Positions 1 to 8,681 of a DNA stretch of 64,000 nt are shown one piece after another. Position 1 is the first letter of the stretch. Each line of letters begins with the position of its first letter. The position numbers and the translations under genes are program-made. The stretch is taken from positions 62,001 to 126,000 of the forward strand of contig NZ_JAGINQ010000008.1 in the NCBI RefSeq assembly GCF_017876165.1, in the 5' to 3' direction. This stretch comes from Azospirillum soli (GTDB lineage Bacteria > Pseudomonadota > Alphaproteobacteria > Azospirillales > Azospirillaceae). A model generated the notes under the pieces. That model was not told the DNA's origin. It worked only from the letters and a program-made list of their open reading frames with translations, and searched no databases.

Positions 1-303
1 GCTCAGCACGATGGTGGTCCACAGGGGAAGCTCGCCCTGCACCCGTTCCGCGTAGTCGAAGAAGGTGGCCTCGTCGGGCACGCCGTCGAGCAGCGGCGAT
101 TGCGCCAGCGTGCGCAGGATGTCGATTTGCGCGTTCAGCTCGTGCTCGATCAGCGCGGACAGCCGGTGCACCTGCTGCACGGCGTTGCGCTCCATGGCGG
201 ACTGCTGCTGGCGCAGCCACGCCACGCCGAGCACCGCCGAAAGAACCACCAACGGAAGCAGGGCGGCCAGCACCAGGAGAATGAGCGGGCGGTGATATCT
301 CAT
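1..303 (-). CDS. Membrane sensor protein, N-terminal part (partial)
   Basis: This is the first 101 codons of a gene running off the left edge. It begins ATG at 303 (MRYHRPLILLVL) with a hydrophobic segment at about residues 6-28, followed by a helical stretch rich in Gln, Glu and Leu that includes LSALIEHELNAQIDILRTLA. A single N-terminal membrane helix followed by such a helix is typical of the periplasmic sensor (Cache/CHASE-like) half of histidine kinases, diguanylate cyclases or chemoreceptors. The output domain lies outside the window, so the class cannot be told. No known domain signature is visible in this portion alone. Confidence 0.6.
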   Translation of the reverse strand, partial: MRYHRPLILLVLAALLPLVVLSAVLGVAWLRQQQSAMERNAVQQVHRLSALIEHELNAQIDILRTLAQSPLLDGVPDEATFFDYAERVQGELPLWTTIVLS

Positions 304-416
304 GAACGCGCGCACGGATCCCGGGGAGTGGCGATGGGGCACTCTAGCACGCAACCGATGGTGCGTGTATCGGGGTTTCGGGTGGGTCGCGGCGCACTCC
401 TCCCGGAGTGATCCGC

Positions 417-1244
417 TCAGGTGTCCCAGTTCGGAGCCCAGCTCGGCGCGACGGTGCGGGTGTGGCCTTGCAGCTTGTCCAGCGCCGCGCGGTCGGCGGG
501 GTCGAGATCGAGGTCGAGCGCGGCGAGGTTGTCGCGCAGATGCTCCATGCCGCTCGCCTTGGGAATCGCGGCCACGCCGTCCTGGCCCAGCAGCCAGGCC
601 AGCGACACCTGGGCGGGGGTGGCGCCGTGCTTGGACGCGATGCGGCGCACCTCCGGATGGGTCAGAACCTTGCCATGCGCCAAGGGGCTGTAGGCGACCA
701 GCGGCATGCCGCGCGGGCGCAGATAGTCCAGAACCGGCCGCTGTGACAAAAGTGGGTGATACTCGACCTGATCGCAGAAGATTTCGGCCCCGACCTCCTC
801 GACCGCCTGCTGAAGCAAGGCGACGGGGAAGTTGCTGACGCCGATGTGGCGCAGCTTTCCGGCCTCGCGCAACTCCGCCATCGCCTCAAGCGTCTCGGCC
901 AGCGGCACGCGCGGGTTCGGCCAGTGGATCAGCAGCAGGTCCAGCCAGTCGGTGCGCAGGCGGCGCAGGCTTTCCTCGGCCGAACGCAGCACGTCGGCGC
1001 GGGCCAGCCGGTCCATCCACAGCTTGGTGGTGAGGAACAGCTGTTCGCGGTCCACGCCGGATTCAGCGATGGCGGCGCCGACCTCCGCCTCGTTGCCATA
1101 GGCCTGCGCCGTGTCGATGTGCCGGTAGCCAAGGTCGAGCGCGCCGCGCACCACCCGGGCGCAGGTCGATCCCGCCAGCTGCCATGTGCCGAGGCCCAGG
1201 GCCGGCATCCGGGTGCCAAGATGCGTAAGCGTTTTCATCGTCAC
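417..1244 (-). CDS. Aldo/keto reductase (2,5-diketo-D-gluconate reductase-like)
   Basis: A 275-residue cytosolic NADPH-dependent oxidoreductase of the aldo/keto reductase superfamily, of normal family length. The catalytic tetrad is visible as D44 (HIDTAQAYGNE), Y49, K74 (TTKLW) and H107 (LLIHWPN). The IGVSNF and IPKASG segments, the latter being the cofactor-binding loop, are also present. The closest named type by eye is DkgB, but substrates of this family cannot be read from sequence. An AAAGAGG-like ribosome site precedes ATG 1244. The gene is divergent from the hybrid kinase at 1486, across an AT-rich 241-bp gap that probably holds both promoters. Confidence 0.93.
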   Translation of the reverse strand: MTMKTLTHLGTRMPALGLGTWQLAGSTCARVVRGALDLGYRHIDTAQAYGNEAEVGAAIAESGVDREQLFLTTKLWMDRLARADVLRSAEESLRRLRTDWLDLLLIHWPNPRVPLAETLEAMAELREAGKLRHIGVSNFPVALLQQAVEEVGAEIFCDQVEYHPLLSQRPVLDYLRPRGMPLVAYSPLAHGKVLTHPEVRRIASKHGATPAQVSLAWLLGQDGVAAIPKASGMEHLRDNLAALDLDLDPADRAALDKLQGHTRTVAPSWAPNWDT

Positions 1245-1485
1245 TACCTCTTTCGAATGACCAAAAGCATAGAATTTTAGAAAAACAAAAAATCAAAAGA
1301 CCAGAAATACGACGATGTCTTACCTCGCATGAGCTGATATCGCTTTGTGTATCCAAAGTAGCCCTTGGATTATGCCGCTGCAATTAACTGTGATTTAACC
1401 ATGATGGGGGTATCCATGGTCTCGGCGGCGCGGTGAGGCTTTCTGGCTTCAGCCGGTTGTCCGCTCAGGGAGCCTGTGAGACGCC

Positions 1486-4416
1486 ATGACCCTTCTGGCC
1501 CGCCTTTTCCTGCTGGTCCTGCTCGCCGTGCTGCCGGCCATCGGCATCCAGGCCTACAGCGTGTTCCAGCTGCGCGCCGAGCGTGAGGAGGAGGTGGCCG
1601 CCCAGGCGGAGCGTCTTTTGCATCTCGTCGAGGGTGAACAGGCGCGCATCGTGGATGGTGCGCGGCTGATGGTCACCAGCATCGCGGAATCCTCCTCCTT
1701 GCGCACGGGCGACTTCGAACGCTGCCAGGGGCATCTGGGGCGTCTGGCCCGCCGCACCCCGGAATACCGCAACCTGACCGTGGTGGACCGCAGCGGCAAG
1801 CTGCTGTGCAGCGGGTCGCCGGAAACGGCGGAGACGTCGTACGCAGAGGTGCCGCACGTCCGCCGCGCCATGGAGGAAGGGCGGTTCGTGGTCGGCGAAT
1901 GGACCCCGACGATTGGCGGTGGGGCCGTTCTGCCCTTCGCCGTCCCCTTCCGCAACGATGCCGGGGCGGTGGCCGGGGCGGTCGCGCTGGGGCTGGATCT
2001 GCCCTGGCTGTCGGCCAACTTCGCGGCGCGCCCGCTGCCCGACAACGCCAGCCTGACGGTGACCGACCGCAAGGGCGCCATCCTGGTCAAGCTGCCCAAC
2101 GGCATCGCCCAGCGCGGCGAGCGCGTGCCGGAGCCCTACATGGGGCTGGTGGATGACGAGCGCGGCGGGGTGGTGACCCTGCCGGGGCTGGACGGGGTGA
2201 CGCGCGTGCTGGCCTATTCGCCCGCCAGCCACGGAATTCGCGACCTGTTCATCAGCGTCGGCATCGACCACCGCGCCGTCATGGGCAACATCGACCGCGC
2301 CACGCACCAGGGCCTGATGATGACGCTGGCCGGGCTGCTGGTGGCCATCGCCGCCGCCTGGATCGGCGGCACCCTGTTCATCCGCCGGCCGGTGGAGGCG
2401 CTGATCCTCGCCGTGCAGGGCTGGCGCGAGGGCAACTCCACCGCCCGCGCCGGTCTGGTGGACCGCACCTCGGAAATCGGCCAGCTCGGTCGCGCCTTCG
2501 ACGCCATGGCCGAAACGCTGGAAGCGCGCGAGCGCGCGCTGCGCGGGTCTGAGGAGCATCTGCGCGCGGTGCTCGACTCCCTGCCGTCCTTCGTGGGCGC
2601 GCTGACGCCGGAGGGAGTGGTCCTCAACGTCAACCGCGCCGCCATCGACGCCGCCGGCCAGCCGGCGGAGCAGATCGTCGGCCGCCCCTTCGACGAGGCC
2701 TGCTGGTGGGCGTTCGACCCGGCCGCGCGCGCCCGACTGCGCGACGCCATCGCCCAAACCGCTCAGGGCCGGTCCACGCGCTTCGACGCGGTGATCCGGG
2801 TGGCCGGCGGGCGGTCGGCCATCGTGGACGTCAGCCTGACGCCGATGCTGGACGCCACGGGCAAGGTCACGCACCTGATCGCGTCCGGCATCGACATCAC
2901 CGAGCGCAAGAGCACCGAGGAGGCGCTGCGCGTCGCCAGCGAGCGGTTCCGCACGGCGCTGCGCAACTCCGGCGTGGTGGTGTTCAACCAGGACCGCGAC
3001 CTGCGCTACACCTGGATGCACAACCCGGCTCTGGGCCTCACGGCCGAACATGTCGTCGGCAAGACCGACCGCGACATCTTCGAGGATCCGCGGGACGCCG
3101 AGGCCCTGATCGCCATCAAGCGCCGTGTGCTGGAGACCGGCGAGGGTGCCTGCGAGGAGGTCTGCGTCCACCACAAGAGCAAGGTCTACTACTTCGACCT
3201 GACGGTTGATCCGCTGCTGGGGCCGGACGGTTCAGTCATCGGCGTGACCTGCGCCGGAATTGACGTGACCGGCCGCAAGCAGGCCGAGGCCGACCTGCAA
3301 CGCGCGCGGGAGGAGGCCGAGCAGGCCGCCGCCGGCAAGTCCAAGTTCCTGGCCGCCGCCAGCCACGACCTGCGCCAGCCGGTCCAGTCGCTCTATCTCT
3401 TCTCCGCCGCGCTGGCCGACCGGCTGCAGGGCAATCCCAGCCTGCCGCTGCTGGACAACATGCGCCAGTCGCTGGACACGCTGAAGGGGCTGCTGGACGG
3501 CCTGCTGGACATGTCGCGGCTGGAATCCGGCAAGATCCAGGTCACGCCGACCGACGTGCGGCTGGGCCAGCTGCTCGGCCGCCTGATCGCCGAATACGCC
3601 CCGCGCGCCGCGCAGAAGGGGCTGGAGCTGCGCGGCGTGCCGACGCGGGCCTGGGTGCGCACCGATCCGGCCCATTTGGAACGCATCCTGCGCAACCTGA
3701 TCGAGAACGCCCTGCGCTACACCCGTAGCGGCCGCATCCTGATCGGCTGCCGCCGCACCAAGGACGGCGTGCGGGTGGAGGTCTGCGACACCGGCATCGG
3801 CATCCCCGCCGACCGTCTGGACGAGATCTTCGAGGAGTTCACCCAGTTGAGCGCCACCGGCGACCGTGGCCTGGGGCTGGGCCTCGCCATCGTGAAGCGG
3901 CTGTCCGGCCTGCTCGGCCACAAGGTGGGCGTGCGGTCGAAGGAGGGGCTGGGCTCGGCCTTCTCGGTGGAGTTGCCGCGCGTTGTCGTCGCCAAGTGCC
4001 GCCCGTCCTCCGTCGCCGTGCGCCAGCCGGCCAACGACAGCGCGACCAAGGGCATGGTGCTGGTCATCGACGACGAGGCGATCATCCTGCTGGGCCTGAA
4101 GGCGATGCTGGAGGGCTGGGGCTACAGCGTGCTGACCGCCGGGTCGGGGGATCAGGCTTTGGAGCGGCTGCGCGCCGACGGCCGCCGCCCGCAGATCGTG
4201 CTGGCCGACTACCAGCTCCAGCAGGGCCGGACCGGGCCGGAAGCGCTGGCCGCCGTGCAGGGCATGCTGGGCGGGGAGGTGCCGGGCATCATCCTGACCG
4301 GCGACACCGCACCGGAACGGTTGCAGGAAGCCCAGCGCAACGGCTTCCAGATCCTGCACAAGCCGGTCTTCCCGAACGAGCTGCGCCGGATGATGGCCAG
4401 CGCCGGGGCGGCGTAA
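1486..4416 (+). CDS. Hybrid sensor histidine kinase, Cache-HAMP-PAS-PAS-HisKA-HATPase-REC
   Basis: A 976-residue inner-membrane hybrid kinase. TM1 (about 3-25) and TM2 (about 269-292) flank a periplasmic Cache-like sensor. A HAMP linker, two PAS domains (about 352-470 and 480-600), a HisKA domain with H627 in SHDLRQP, an HATPase domain (ENALRYT, DTGIGIP, GLGLGLAI) and a C-terminal receiver with D908 in LADYQL follow. HDLRQP in place of the common HELRTP marks a subfamily shared with the kinase at 11278-13581. Its receiver carries the segment ILTGDTAPERLQEA, also found in that kinase and in the free receiver at 26291. The signal sensed is unknown. Confidence 0.93.
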   Translation: MTLLARLFLLVLLAVLPAIGIQAYSVFQLRAEREEEVAAQAERLLHLVEGEQARIVDGARLMVTSIAESSSLRTGDFERCQGHLGRLARRTPEYRNLTVVDRSGKLLCSGSPETAETSYAEVPHVRRAMEEGRFVVGEWTPTIGGGAVLPFAVPFRNDAGAVAGAVALGLDLPWLSANFAARPLPDNASLTVTDRKGAILVKLPNGIAQRGERVPEPYMGLVDDERGGVVTLPGLDGVTRVLAYSPASHGIRDLFISVGIDHRAVMGNIDRATHQGLMMTLAGLLVAIAAAWIGGTLFIRRPVEALILAVQGWREGNSTARAGLVDRTSEIGQLGRAFDAMAETLEARERALRGSEEHLRAVLDSLPSFVGALTPEGVVLNVNRAAIDAAGQPAEQIVGRPFDEACWWAFDPAARARLRDAIAQTAQGRSTRFDAVIRVAGGRSAIVDVSLTPMLDATGKVTHLIASGIDITERKSTEEALRVASERFRTALRNSGVVVFNQDRDLRYTWMHNPALGLTAEHVVGKTDRDIFEDPRDAEALIAIKRRVLETGEGACEEVCVHHKSKVYYFDLTVDPLLGPDGSVIGVTCAGIDVTGRKQAEADLQRAREEAEQAAAGKSKFLAAASHDLRQPVQSLYLFSAALADRLQGNPSLPLLDNMRQSLDTLKGLLDGLLDMSRLESGKIQVTPTDVRLGQLLGRLIAEYAPRAAQKGLELRGVPTRAWVRTDPAHLERILRNLIENALRYTRSGRILIGCRRTKDGVRVEVCDTGIGIPADRLDEIFEEFTQLSATGDRGLGLGLAIVKRLSGLLGHKVGVRSKEGLGSAFSVELPRVVVAKCRPSSVAVRQPANDSATKGMVLVIDDEAIILLGLKAMLEGWGYSVLTAGSGDQALERLRADGRRPQIVLADYQLQQGRTGPEALAAVQGMLGGEVPGIILTGDTAPERLQEAQRNGFQILHKPVFPNELRRMMASAGAA

Positions 4417-4439
4417 GATTTCCGGGGATGTGCTCAATC

Positions 4440-4577
4440 TTCACGGATTGCACCGATTTGAACACGGATTACGCGGATTGTTTATGGCTTGCGAAGCGCG
4501 CACCTGCTGAAGGGCTTGCGCTTCGCAAGCCTTTCTAAATCCGTGTAATCCGTGGCAACATCCGTGCAATCCGTGAA
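4440..4577. repeat. ATCCGTG-type inverted-repeat element, copy 1
   Basis: An imperfect inverted repeat of about 138 bp. The left end reads TTCACGGATTGCA and the right end TGCAATCCGTGAA. Both arms contain repeated ACGGATT/AATCCGT units, and near the centre lie GGCTTGCGAAGCGC (4486-4499) and its complement GCGCTTCGCAAGCC (4518-4531). It sits between two convergent genes. A related element with the same ATCCGTG units and a GGCTTG/CAAGCC core is at 61923-62064. No coding content is seen. Confidence 0.8.
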
Positions 4578-4605
4578 CAATCAGTACTGAACGGGCAGGC
4601 TGGTC

Positions 4606-4830
4606 TCAGCGCTTGCCCATCAGCCGTCGCCACAGCGGCGTTGTCTGTGCCTCCGCATCCTTTTCGGCAAGCCATTGGTCGGCCAGTTCGCGCACCTGCC
4701 AGTTGCCGAGGAAACGGTCGCAATCGACGGCAGCGTAGAGCCGCACCCTGTCCTTGCCCAGCCGTTCGAAATACTCCAGCGTCCTTTGGCGGTCGATGTC
4801 TTCCATTACCCGCATCGTGCCGATACCCAT
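4606..4830 (-). CDS. Small hypothetical protein
   Basis: A 74-residue charged protein (MGIGTMRVMEDIDRQ, ending WRRLMGKR) with no membrane segment or recognised domain. Third-position G/C is high, and Trp, Glu and Arg are frequent, which supports real coding. The start is uncertain: in-frame ATGs at codons 1, 6 and 9 are possible and no strong ribosome site singles one out. It lies between the repeat at 4440 and the ABC operon promoter region. Function is not recognised. Confidence 0.6.
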   Translation of the reverse strand: MGIGTMRVMEDIDRQRTLEYFERLGKDRVRLYAAVDCDRFLGNWQVRELADQWLAEKDAEAQTTPLWRRLMGKR

Positions 4831-4883
4831 GCTATGGTGCCCGCAGCAGCGGCTTACATTATATTTTTCTCAATAGCTTGGTA

Positions 4884-4889
4884 TATAAT
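4884..4889 (+). promoter_or_regulatory. Candidate -10 box upstream of the ABC operon
   Basis: A perfect TATAAT lies in an unusually AT-rich stretch (about 4853-4910), some 157 bp before the substrate-binding protein start. No good -35 hexamer stands at the usual 16-18 bp distance, so an activator may be needed, or the match may be chance in AT-rich DNA. Confidence 0.35.
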
Positions 4890-5045
4890 GGGGATAATCC
4901 GGTGCGGCAATATGTCATTCGCCGGAGAGGCTTTTGGCCGCACCCGTGCCGAAAGGCAGGGTAAAAAACAATCCGCACCCCCTCCCTTCCCACCCGCGCT
5001 GTGCGCGTGCACAATGGACGGGACAAGAACAGAGGAGGGGAGACC

Positions 5046-6002
5046 ATGAACAAGTCTTCGTGGTTGGTCGGGACTCTGGCGGCCGGTTTGGTTGGATTGT
5101 GGACGGCGGCGGCTTCGGCGCAGCAGCTGCCGAAGGTCACCGTCGCGATGAGCGGCTGGACCGGCTTCGCGCCGGTGACGCTGGCGAAGGAAACCGGCAT
5201 CTTCCGCAAGAACGGGATCGAGGTGGAGATCAAGAAGATGCCCACCTCCAACCGCCATCAGGCCATGGCGGCGGGCGAGGTGCAGGCGATCACCACCACG
5301 GTGGACACGCACATCCTCTATGCCTCCTCCGGCGTGGACGTGACGCAGGTTCTGGTGCTCGACAGCTCGCACGGCGGCGACGGCATCGCGGTGCGCGAGG
5401 GGATCAACGGCGTCGCCGACCTGAAGGGCAAGCAGGTGGCGGTGCAGTTCGGCGGCGTGCCGCAGTTCTGGCTGGCCTATGTGATGAAGAAGAACGGGCT
5501 GTCGATCAACGACGTGCAGGCGACGAACCTGCAACCGTCCGACGCCGCCAACGCCTTCGTCGCCGGCCAGTTCGACGCCGCCGTGACCTACGAGCCCTAC
5601 CTGTCCAAGGTGCGCGAGGCGAAGGGCAAGATCATCGTCACCTCCGACCAGACGCCGGGCGTCATCATCGACACGCTGGCCTTCCAGCCGGATTACATCA
5701 AGAAGAACCCCAAGGTCGTCCAGGCCTTCGTGGACAGCTGGTTCGAGGCGCTGGAGATGATCAAGGCCGACCAGCAGAAGGCCTTCGAGATCATGGGCAA
5801 GGACGTCAACCAGACGCCCGAGCAGTTCGCCGCCTCGGCCAAGTTCGTGCGCTGGTACGACAAGGACGGCAACCGGGACTATTTCGCCAAGACCTTGCCC
5901 GGCTTCATGAAGGAGGTGCAGGACGTGATGCTGGAGGCGAAGCTGATCCGCAAGGCGCCACCAAACCTGGAGGCGATGATGGATCCGTCCTTCGTGAAGT
6001 GA
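5046..6002 (+). CDS. ABC transporter substrate-binding protein (SsuA/TauA/NrtA type)
   Basis: A 318-residue periplasmic binding protein. ATG 5046 is chosen because GAGGAGGGGAGACC directly precedes it and it opens a clean signal peptide, with cleavage likely after ASA before QQLPK. The mature part has the NMT1/SsuA-like fold pattern: TVAMSGWTGFAPVTLAKETG near the start, then an FGGVPQFWL loop and YEPYLSKV. This class captures nitrate, sulfonates, taurine, thiamine precursors and similar small molecules; the ligand cannot be assigned. It is the first gene of a three-gene operon with permease and ATPase. Confidence 0.9.
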   Translation: MNKSSWLVGTLAAGLVGLWTAAASAQQLPKVTVAMSGWTGFAPVTLAKETGIFRKNGIEVEIKKMPTSNRHQAMAAGEVQAITTTVDTHILYASSGVDVTQVLVLDSSHGGDGIAVREGINGVADLKGKQVAVQFGGVPQFWLAYVMKKNGLSINDVQATNLQPSDAANAFVAGQFDAAVTYEPYLSKVREAKGKIIVTSDQTPGVIIDTLAFQPDYIKKNPKVVQAFVDSWFEALEMIKADQQKAFEIMGKDVNQTPEQFAASAKFVRWYDKDGNRDYFAKTLPGFMKEVQDVMLEAKLIRKAPPNLEAMMDPSFVK

Positions 6003-6009
6003 CTTGCCG

Positions 6010-6798
6010 ATGCCGTCGCTTTTCACACCGTTGAAGCCGGTGGCGCCGACCCTGCGCACGGTGCTGGCGGTCGCGTGCTTCGCGCTGTTCTTCCTGGGCT
6101 GGGGGGTGGCGACTTACGGCGGCTTCGTCAAGCCGCTGTTCCTCGCCTCCCCCGGCGACACGCTCGTCGCCGGCGTGGCGCTGTTCCGGGAGTTCGGCTT
6201 TGCCGAGGACATCGCCGTCACGGTGTGGCGGGTGTTCGCGGGCTTCGCCATGGCTGCGGCGGTCGCGGTGCCGCTCGGCATCCTGATGGGGGCGTTCAAG
6301 CCGGTGGAGGCGTTCTTTGAAGGCTTCGTGTCCTTCGCGCGCTATCTGCCGGCATCCGCCTTCATCCCGCTGCTGATCCTGTGGGCGGGGGTGGGGGAGT
6401 TCCAGAAGATCCTGGTGATCTTCATCGGCTCCGTCTTCCAGCTCATCATCATGGTGGCGGTGATCGTGGCGGGCATCCGCACTGATCTGGTGGAGGCCGC
6501 CTACACGCTCGGCGCCAAGCGCAAGGGGGTGGTGCTGCGCGTGCTGCTGCCGGCGTCGGCCCCGCAGATCTTCGAGGCGCTGCGCCTCGTGCTCGGCTGG
6601 GCCTGGACCTACGTGATCGTGGCGGAGCTGGTCGGCGCCTCGCGCGGGATCGGGCACATGATCATCGACGCGCAGCGCTTCCTCGACACCGGGCAGATGA
6701 TCTTCGGCATCTTCGTCATCGGCCTGATCGGGCTGATCACCGATTTCCTGTTCCAGGCGGTCAACGCCCGGCTCTTTCCTTGGGCGAGATCGCGATGA
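6010..6798 (+). CDS. ABC transporter permease (sulfonate/nitrate/taurine type)
   Basis: A 262-residue inner-membrane protein with about six hydrophobic segments and the permease EAA loop (EAAYTLGAKRKGVVLRVLLP) that docks on the ATPase. It starts 7 nt after the binding-protein stop; a TTG at 6004 is an alternative start two codons earlier. Its TGA overlaps the ATG of the ATPase gene (ATGA at 6795-6798), so the genes are translationally coupled. It forms the channel of the uptake system with the neighbouring binding protein and ATPase. Confidence 0.92.
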   Translation: MPSLFTPLKPVAPTLRTVLAVACFALFFLGWGVATYGGFVKPLFLASPGDTLVAGVALFREFGFAEDIAVTVWRVFAGFAMAAAVAVPLGILMGAFKPVEAFFEGFVSFARYLPASAFIPLLILWAGVGEFQKILVIFIGSVFQLIIMVAVIVAGIRTDLVEAAYTLGAKRKGVVLRVLLPASAPQIFEALRLVLGWAWTYVIVAELVGASRGIGHMIIDAQRFLDTGQMIFGIFVIGLIGLITDFLFQAVNARLFPWARSR

Positions 6799-7583
6799 GC
6801 AAGCTGTCCATTCGGGGTGTGGAAAAGACCTTTCCCGCCCGGCGCGGCACGGCCGCCACCCGCGCGTTGGAGCCGACCAGCCTGGAGGTCGCCGACAACG
6901 ACTTCATCACCATCCTGGGGCCGTCCGGCTGCGGGAAATCCACGTTGCTGCGCGTCGTCGCCGGGCTGGAGACGCCCAGCGGCGGGGAGGTTCTGCTGGA
7001 CGGGCAGGGTGTTGCCGGACCCGGCCCCGACCGGGGCATGGTGTTCCAGTCCTACACGCTGTTCCCCTGGCTGTCCGTGCGCGACAATGTCTGCTTCGGC
7101 CTGCGCGAGCGCGGCATGGCGCGGGCCGAGCAGTTGGCGATCGCCGACCGCTTCCTGGCCCAGGTCGGGCTGAAGGGCTTCGAAAACCACTTTCCGGCCC
7201 AGCTGTCTGGCGGCATGCAGCAGCGCACGGCGCTGGCCCGCGCGCTGGCCAACGATCCGAAGATCCTGCTGCTGGACGAGCCGTTCGGCGCGCTCGACCA
7301 CCAGACGCGGGAGCTGATGCAGGAACTGCTGCTGGGGATCTGGGAGGCCGACCGAAAGACGGTGCTGTTCGTCACCCACGACATCGACGAGGCCATCTTC
7401 ATGGCCAGCCGCGTCGTGGTGATGTCGGCCCGTCCCGGCCGCATCAAATGCGACATCGCCATCGACCTGCCGCACCCGCGATCCTACAAGATCAAGACGA
7501 CGCCGGCCTTCGCCGCCTACAAGGAACGGCTGACCGAGGAAATCCGCGTCGAGACCATCAAGACGCTGAGCATGGAAGCCTGA
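6795..7583 (+). CDS. ABC transporter ATP-binding protein (SsuB/TauB/NrtD type)
   Basis: A 262-residue cytoplasmic ATPase. The Walker A motif is GPSGCGKST, the Q-loop VFQSYTLFPW, the signature LSGGMQQRTALARAL, Walker B ILLLDEPFGALD and the H-loop FVTHDIDEA. The start at 6795 is set by the ATGA overlap with the permease; reading from an upstream codon at 6780 would add only five residues. The DIDEAIFMASRVVVMSARPG segment is typical of the nitrate/sulfonate/taurine ATPases. It completes the operon. Confidence 0.94.
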   Translation: MSKLSIRGVEKTFPARRGTAATRALEPTSLEVADNDFITILGPSGCGKSTLLRVVAGLETPSGGEVLLDGQGVAGPGPDRGMVFQSYTLFPWLSVRDNVCFGLRERGMARAEQLAIADRFLAQVGLKGFENHFPAQLSGGMQQRTALARALANDPKILLLDEPFGALDHQTRELMQELLLGIWEADRKTVLFVTHDIDEAIFMASRVVVMSARPGRIKCDIAIDLPHPRSYKIKTTPAFAAYKERLTEEIRVETIKTLSMEA

Positions 7584-7590
7584 CGCGATC

Positions 7591-7950
7591 TCAGTCGTCC
7601 GCGCCGGTGCGGACGACCAGATCCGACAGGGCGATGCCCGCGCGCTTGGCGTCGGCGGCGAGGTCCCGCTGGTTTTCCCAGTGGGCGCGCCCGTTGATCT
7701 CCGCCAGACGGCCGTTCAGCCGCACCACCCACACGCCGGTCGTGGCCATGTGGACCACCTGCGCCAGACGGGGCGCGGACGAGGTGTCCGGTCGGGCGGT
7801 GGTCACGGGGCTGGACTTGGATTCCGTCCGGTCGAAGAACGGAATGTCGGGATAGCCACTGACCGGTTGAAGCGGGCGCCGTTCGCGGCGGTCGCTGGGG
7901 CGGTGCGACGGGGTGGCAATGGTGAGTTGCGGTCGTCCGATGAAGCTCAT
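7591..7950 (-). CDS. Hypothetical protein
   Basis: A 119-residue soluble protein beginning MSFIGRPQLTI and ending DLVVRTGADD. The start at 7950 is preceded by an AGGA-type ribosome site. The N-terminal half is rich in Pro, Arg and Ser and probably disordered. The C-terminal half (VVRLNGRLAEINGRAHW, then DLAADAKRAGIALSDLV) looks folded. No family is recognised. It is convergent with the ABC operon, and its promoter must lie in the AT-rich gap 7951-8252. Confidence 0.6.
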   Translation of the reverse strand: MSFIGRPQLTIATPSHRPSDRRERRPLQPVSGYPDIPFFDRTESKSSPVTTARPDTSSAPRLAQVVHMATTGVWVVRLNGRLAEINGRAHWENQRDLAADAKRAGIALSDLVVRTGADD

Positions 7951-8252
7951 GGCGTGCAATCCTGGGCGATTCCAATCCGCCTGCTCGTTTGGTTTTTGGC
8001 AGGTCGTTACGTCCCTAAACTTCCATGGACGATCGATCAGAGTAAAGAGGAAAATTCGATATTTACTCTTATTAATCATTACCAAAATTTGAATAGCCAA
8101 GGGGAATATAAAGAAAGATTAAATACAATTTTATGAAATCGGGCAATCGTCTCGGTGGTACTACCATTGGATGGAGTGTTCGCAGCCGAAACTTTGGCGC
8201 GACCATTGGGTTGAGGGGGGCGGAGCGCCGATGAACTCAGCAGGAGGAAGAG
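7951..8252. other. AT-rich divergent intergenic region
   Basis: A 302-bp gap between two divergently transcribed small genes. From about 8025 to 8145 the base composition falls far below that of the surroundings, with runs such as ATTTACTCTTATTAATCATT. No coding frame with a ribosome site and good codon use is seen; a minus-strand frame across 8079-8570 is antisense to the better-supported gene at 8253. It probably holds both promoters; no clear pair of hexamers could be fixed. Confidence 0.5.
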
Positions 8253-8498
8253 ATGGCCCCAAACAACCAGAACAATGAAAACCGGAACGACGCCCCCCGG
8301 AACGAAGGCGAAGGCAACCGCACCGCCGACAAGCAGTACCGCCAGGGTGTTCAGGAGCATGTCCAGCACCATGACGTCGAAGGCGATGCCAAGCGTGCCC
8401 GCGATGCCATTGACGGTCCCGAGGGCGACGAACTGCGCCGCGCCGAGGAAAAGGGCAAGAGCCACGCCAAGGGCGAGGATCCGCAGCTGAAGGGCTGA
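8253..8498 (+). CDS. Small highly hydrophilic conserved-type protein
   Basis: An 81-residue protein (MAPNNQNNENRND) with a strong AGGAGG ribosome site at 8242-8247. It is almost entirely charged or polar. It contains NEGEGNRTADKQYRQG, AIDGPEGDELRRAEEKGK and ends AKGEDPQLKG. This resembles short hydrophilic proteins common in proteobacteria that carry an EGEGN...DGPEGDELR...GK pattern and have no assigned function. Low complexity and absence of hydrophobic residues suggest disorder, perhaps a stress-related role; that is inference. A terminator follows at 8540-8567. Confidence 0.75.
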   Translation: MAPNNQNNENRNDAPRNEGEGNRTADKQYRQGVQEHVQHHDVEGDAKRARDAIDGPEGDELRRAEEKGKSHAKGEDPQLKG

Positions 8499-8539
8499 CG
8501 GCTTTAAGATTTCAACCGGTTGAACGCATAGGCGTGTCG

Positions 8540-8567
8540 GGGCGGCCACGGGTTGGCCGCCCTTTTT
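8540..8567 (+). terminator. Intrinsic terminator
   Basis: Stem GGGCGGCCA (8540-8548) pairs with TGGCCGCCC (8554-8562) around a 5-nt loop, followed by TTTTT. It lies 41 bp after the stop of the small hydrophilic protein gene. Confidence 0.85.
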
Positions 8568-8681
8568 CATACCTCGGAATAGTCACACGCAAAAGAGTGT
8601 TCGATCCGTAAATCATGAGCGTGGCCGTTGGCTGTGCAACCGGCCGCGCCCAGGATACGGGTAAGAAATACGGGTAGGAAC

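Noticed and set aside
8079..8570. A minus-strand frame encoding a hydrophobic 163-residue product
   Set aside because: The plus-strand gene at 8253 has a perfect AGGAGG site and a terminator. The hydrophobic look comes from reversing a highly charged protein, and the frame runs through the AT-rich gap.
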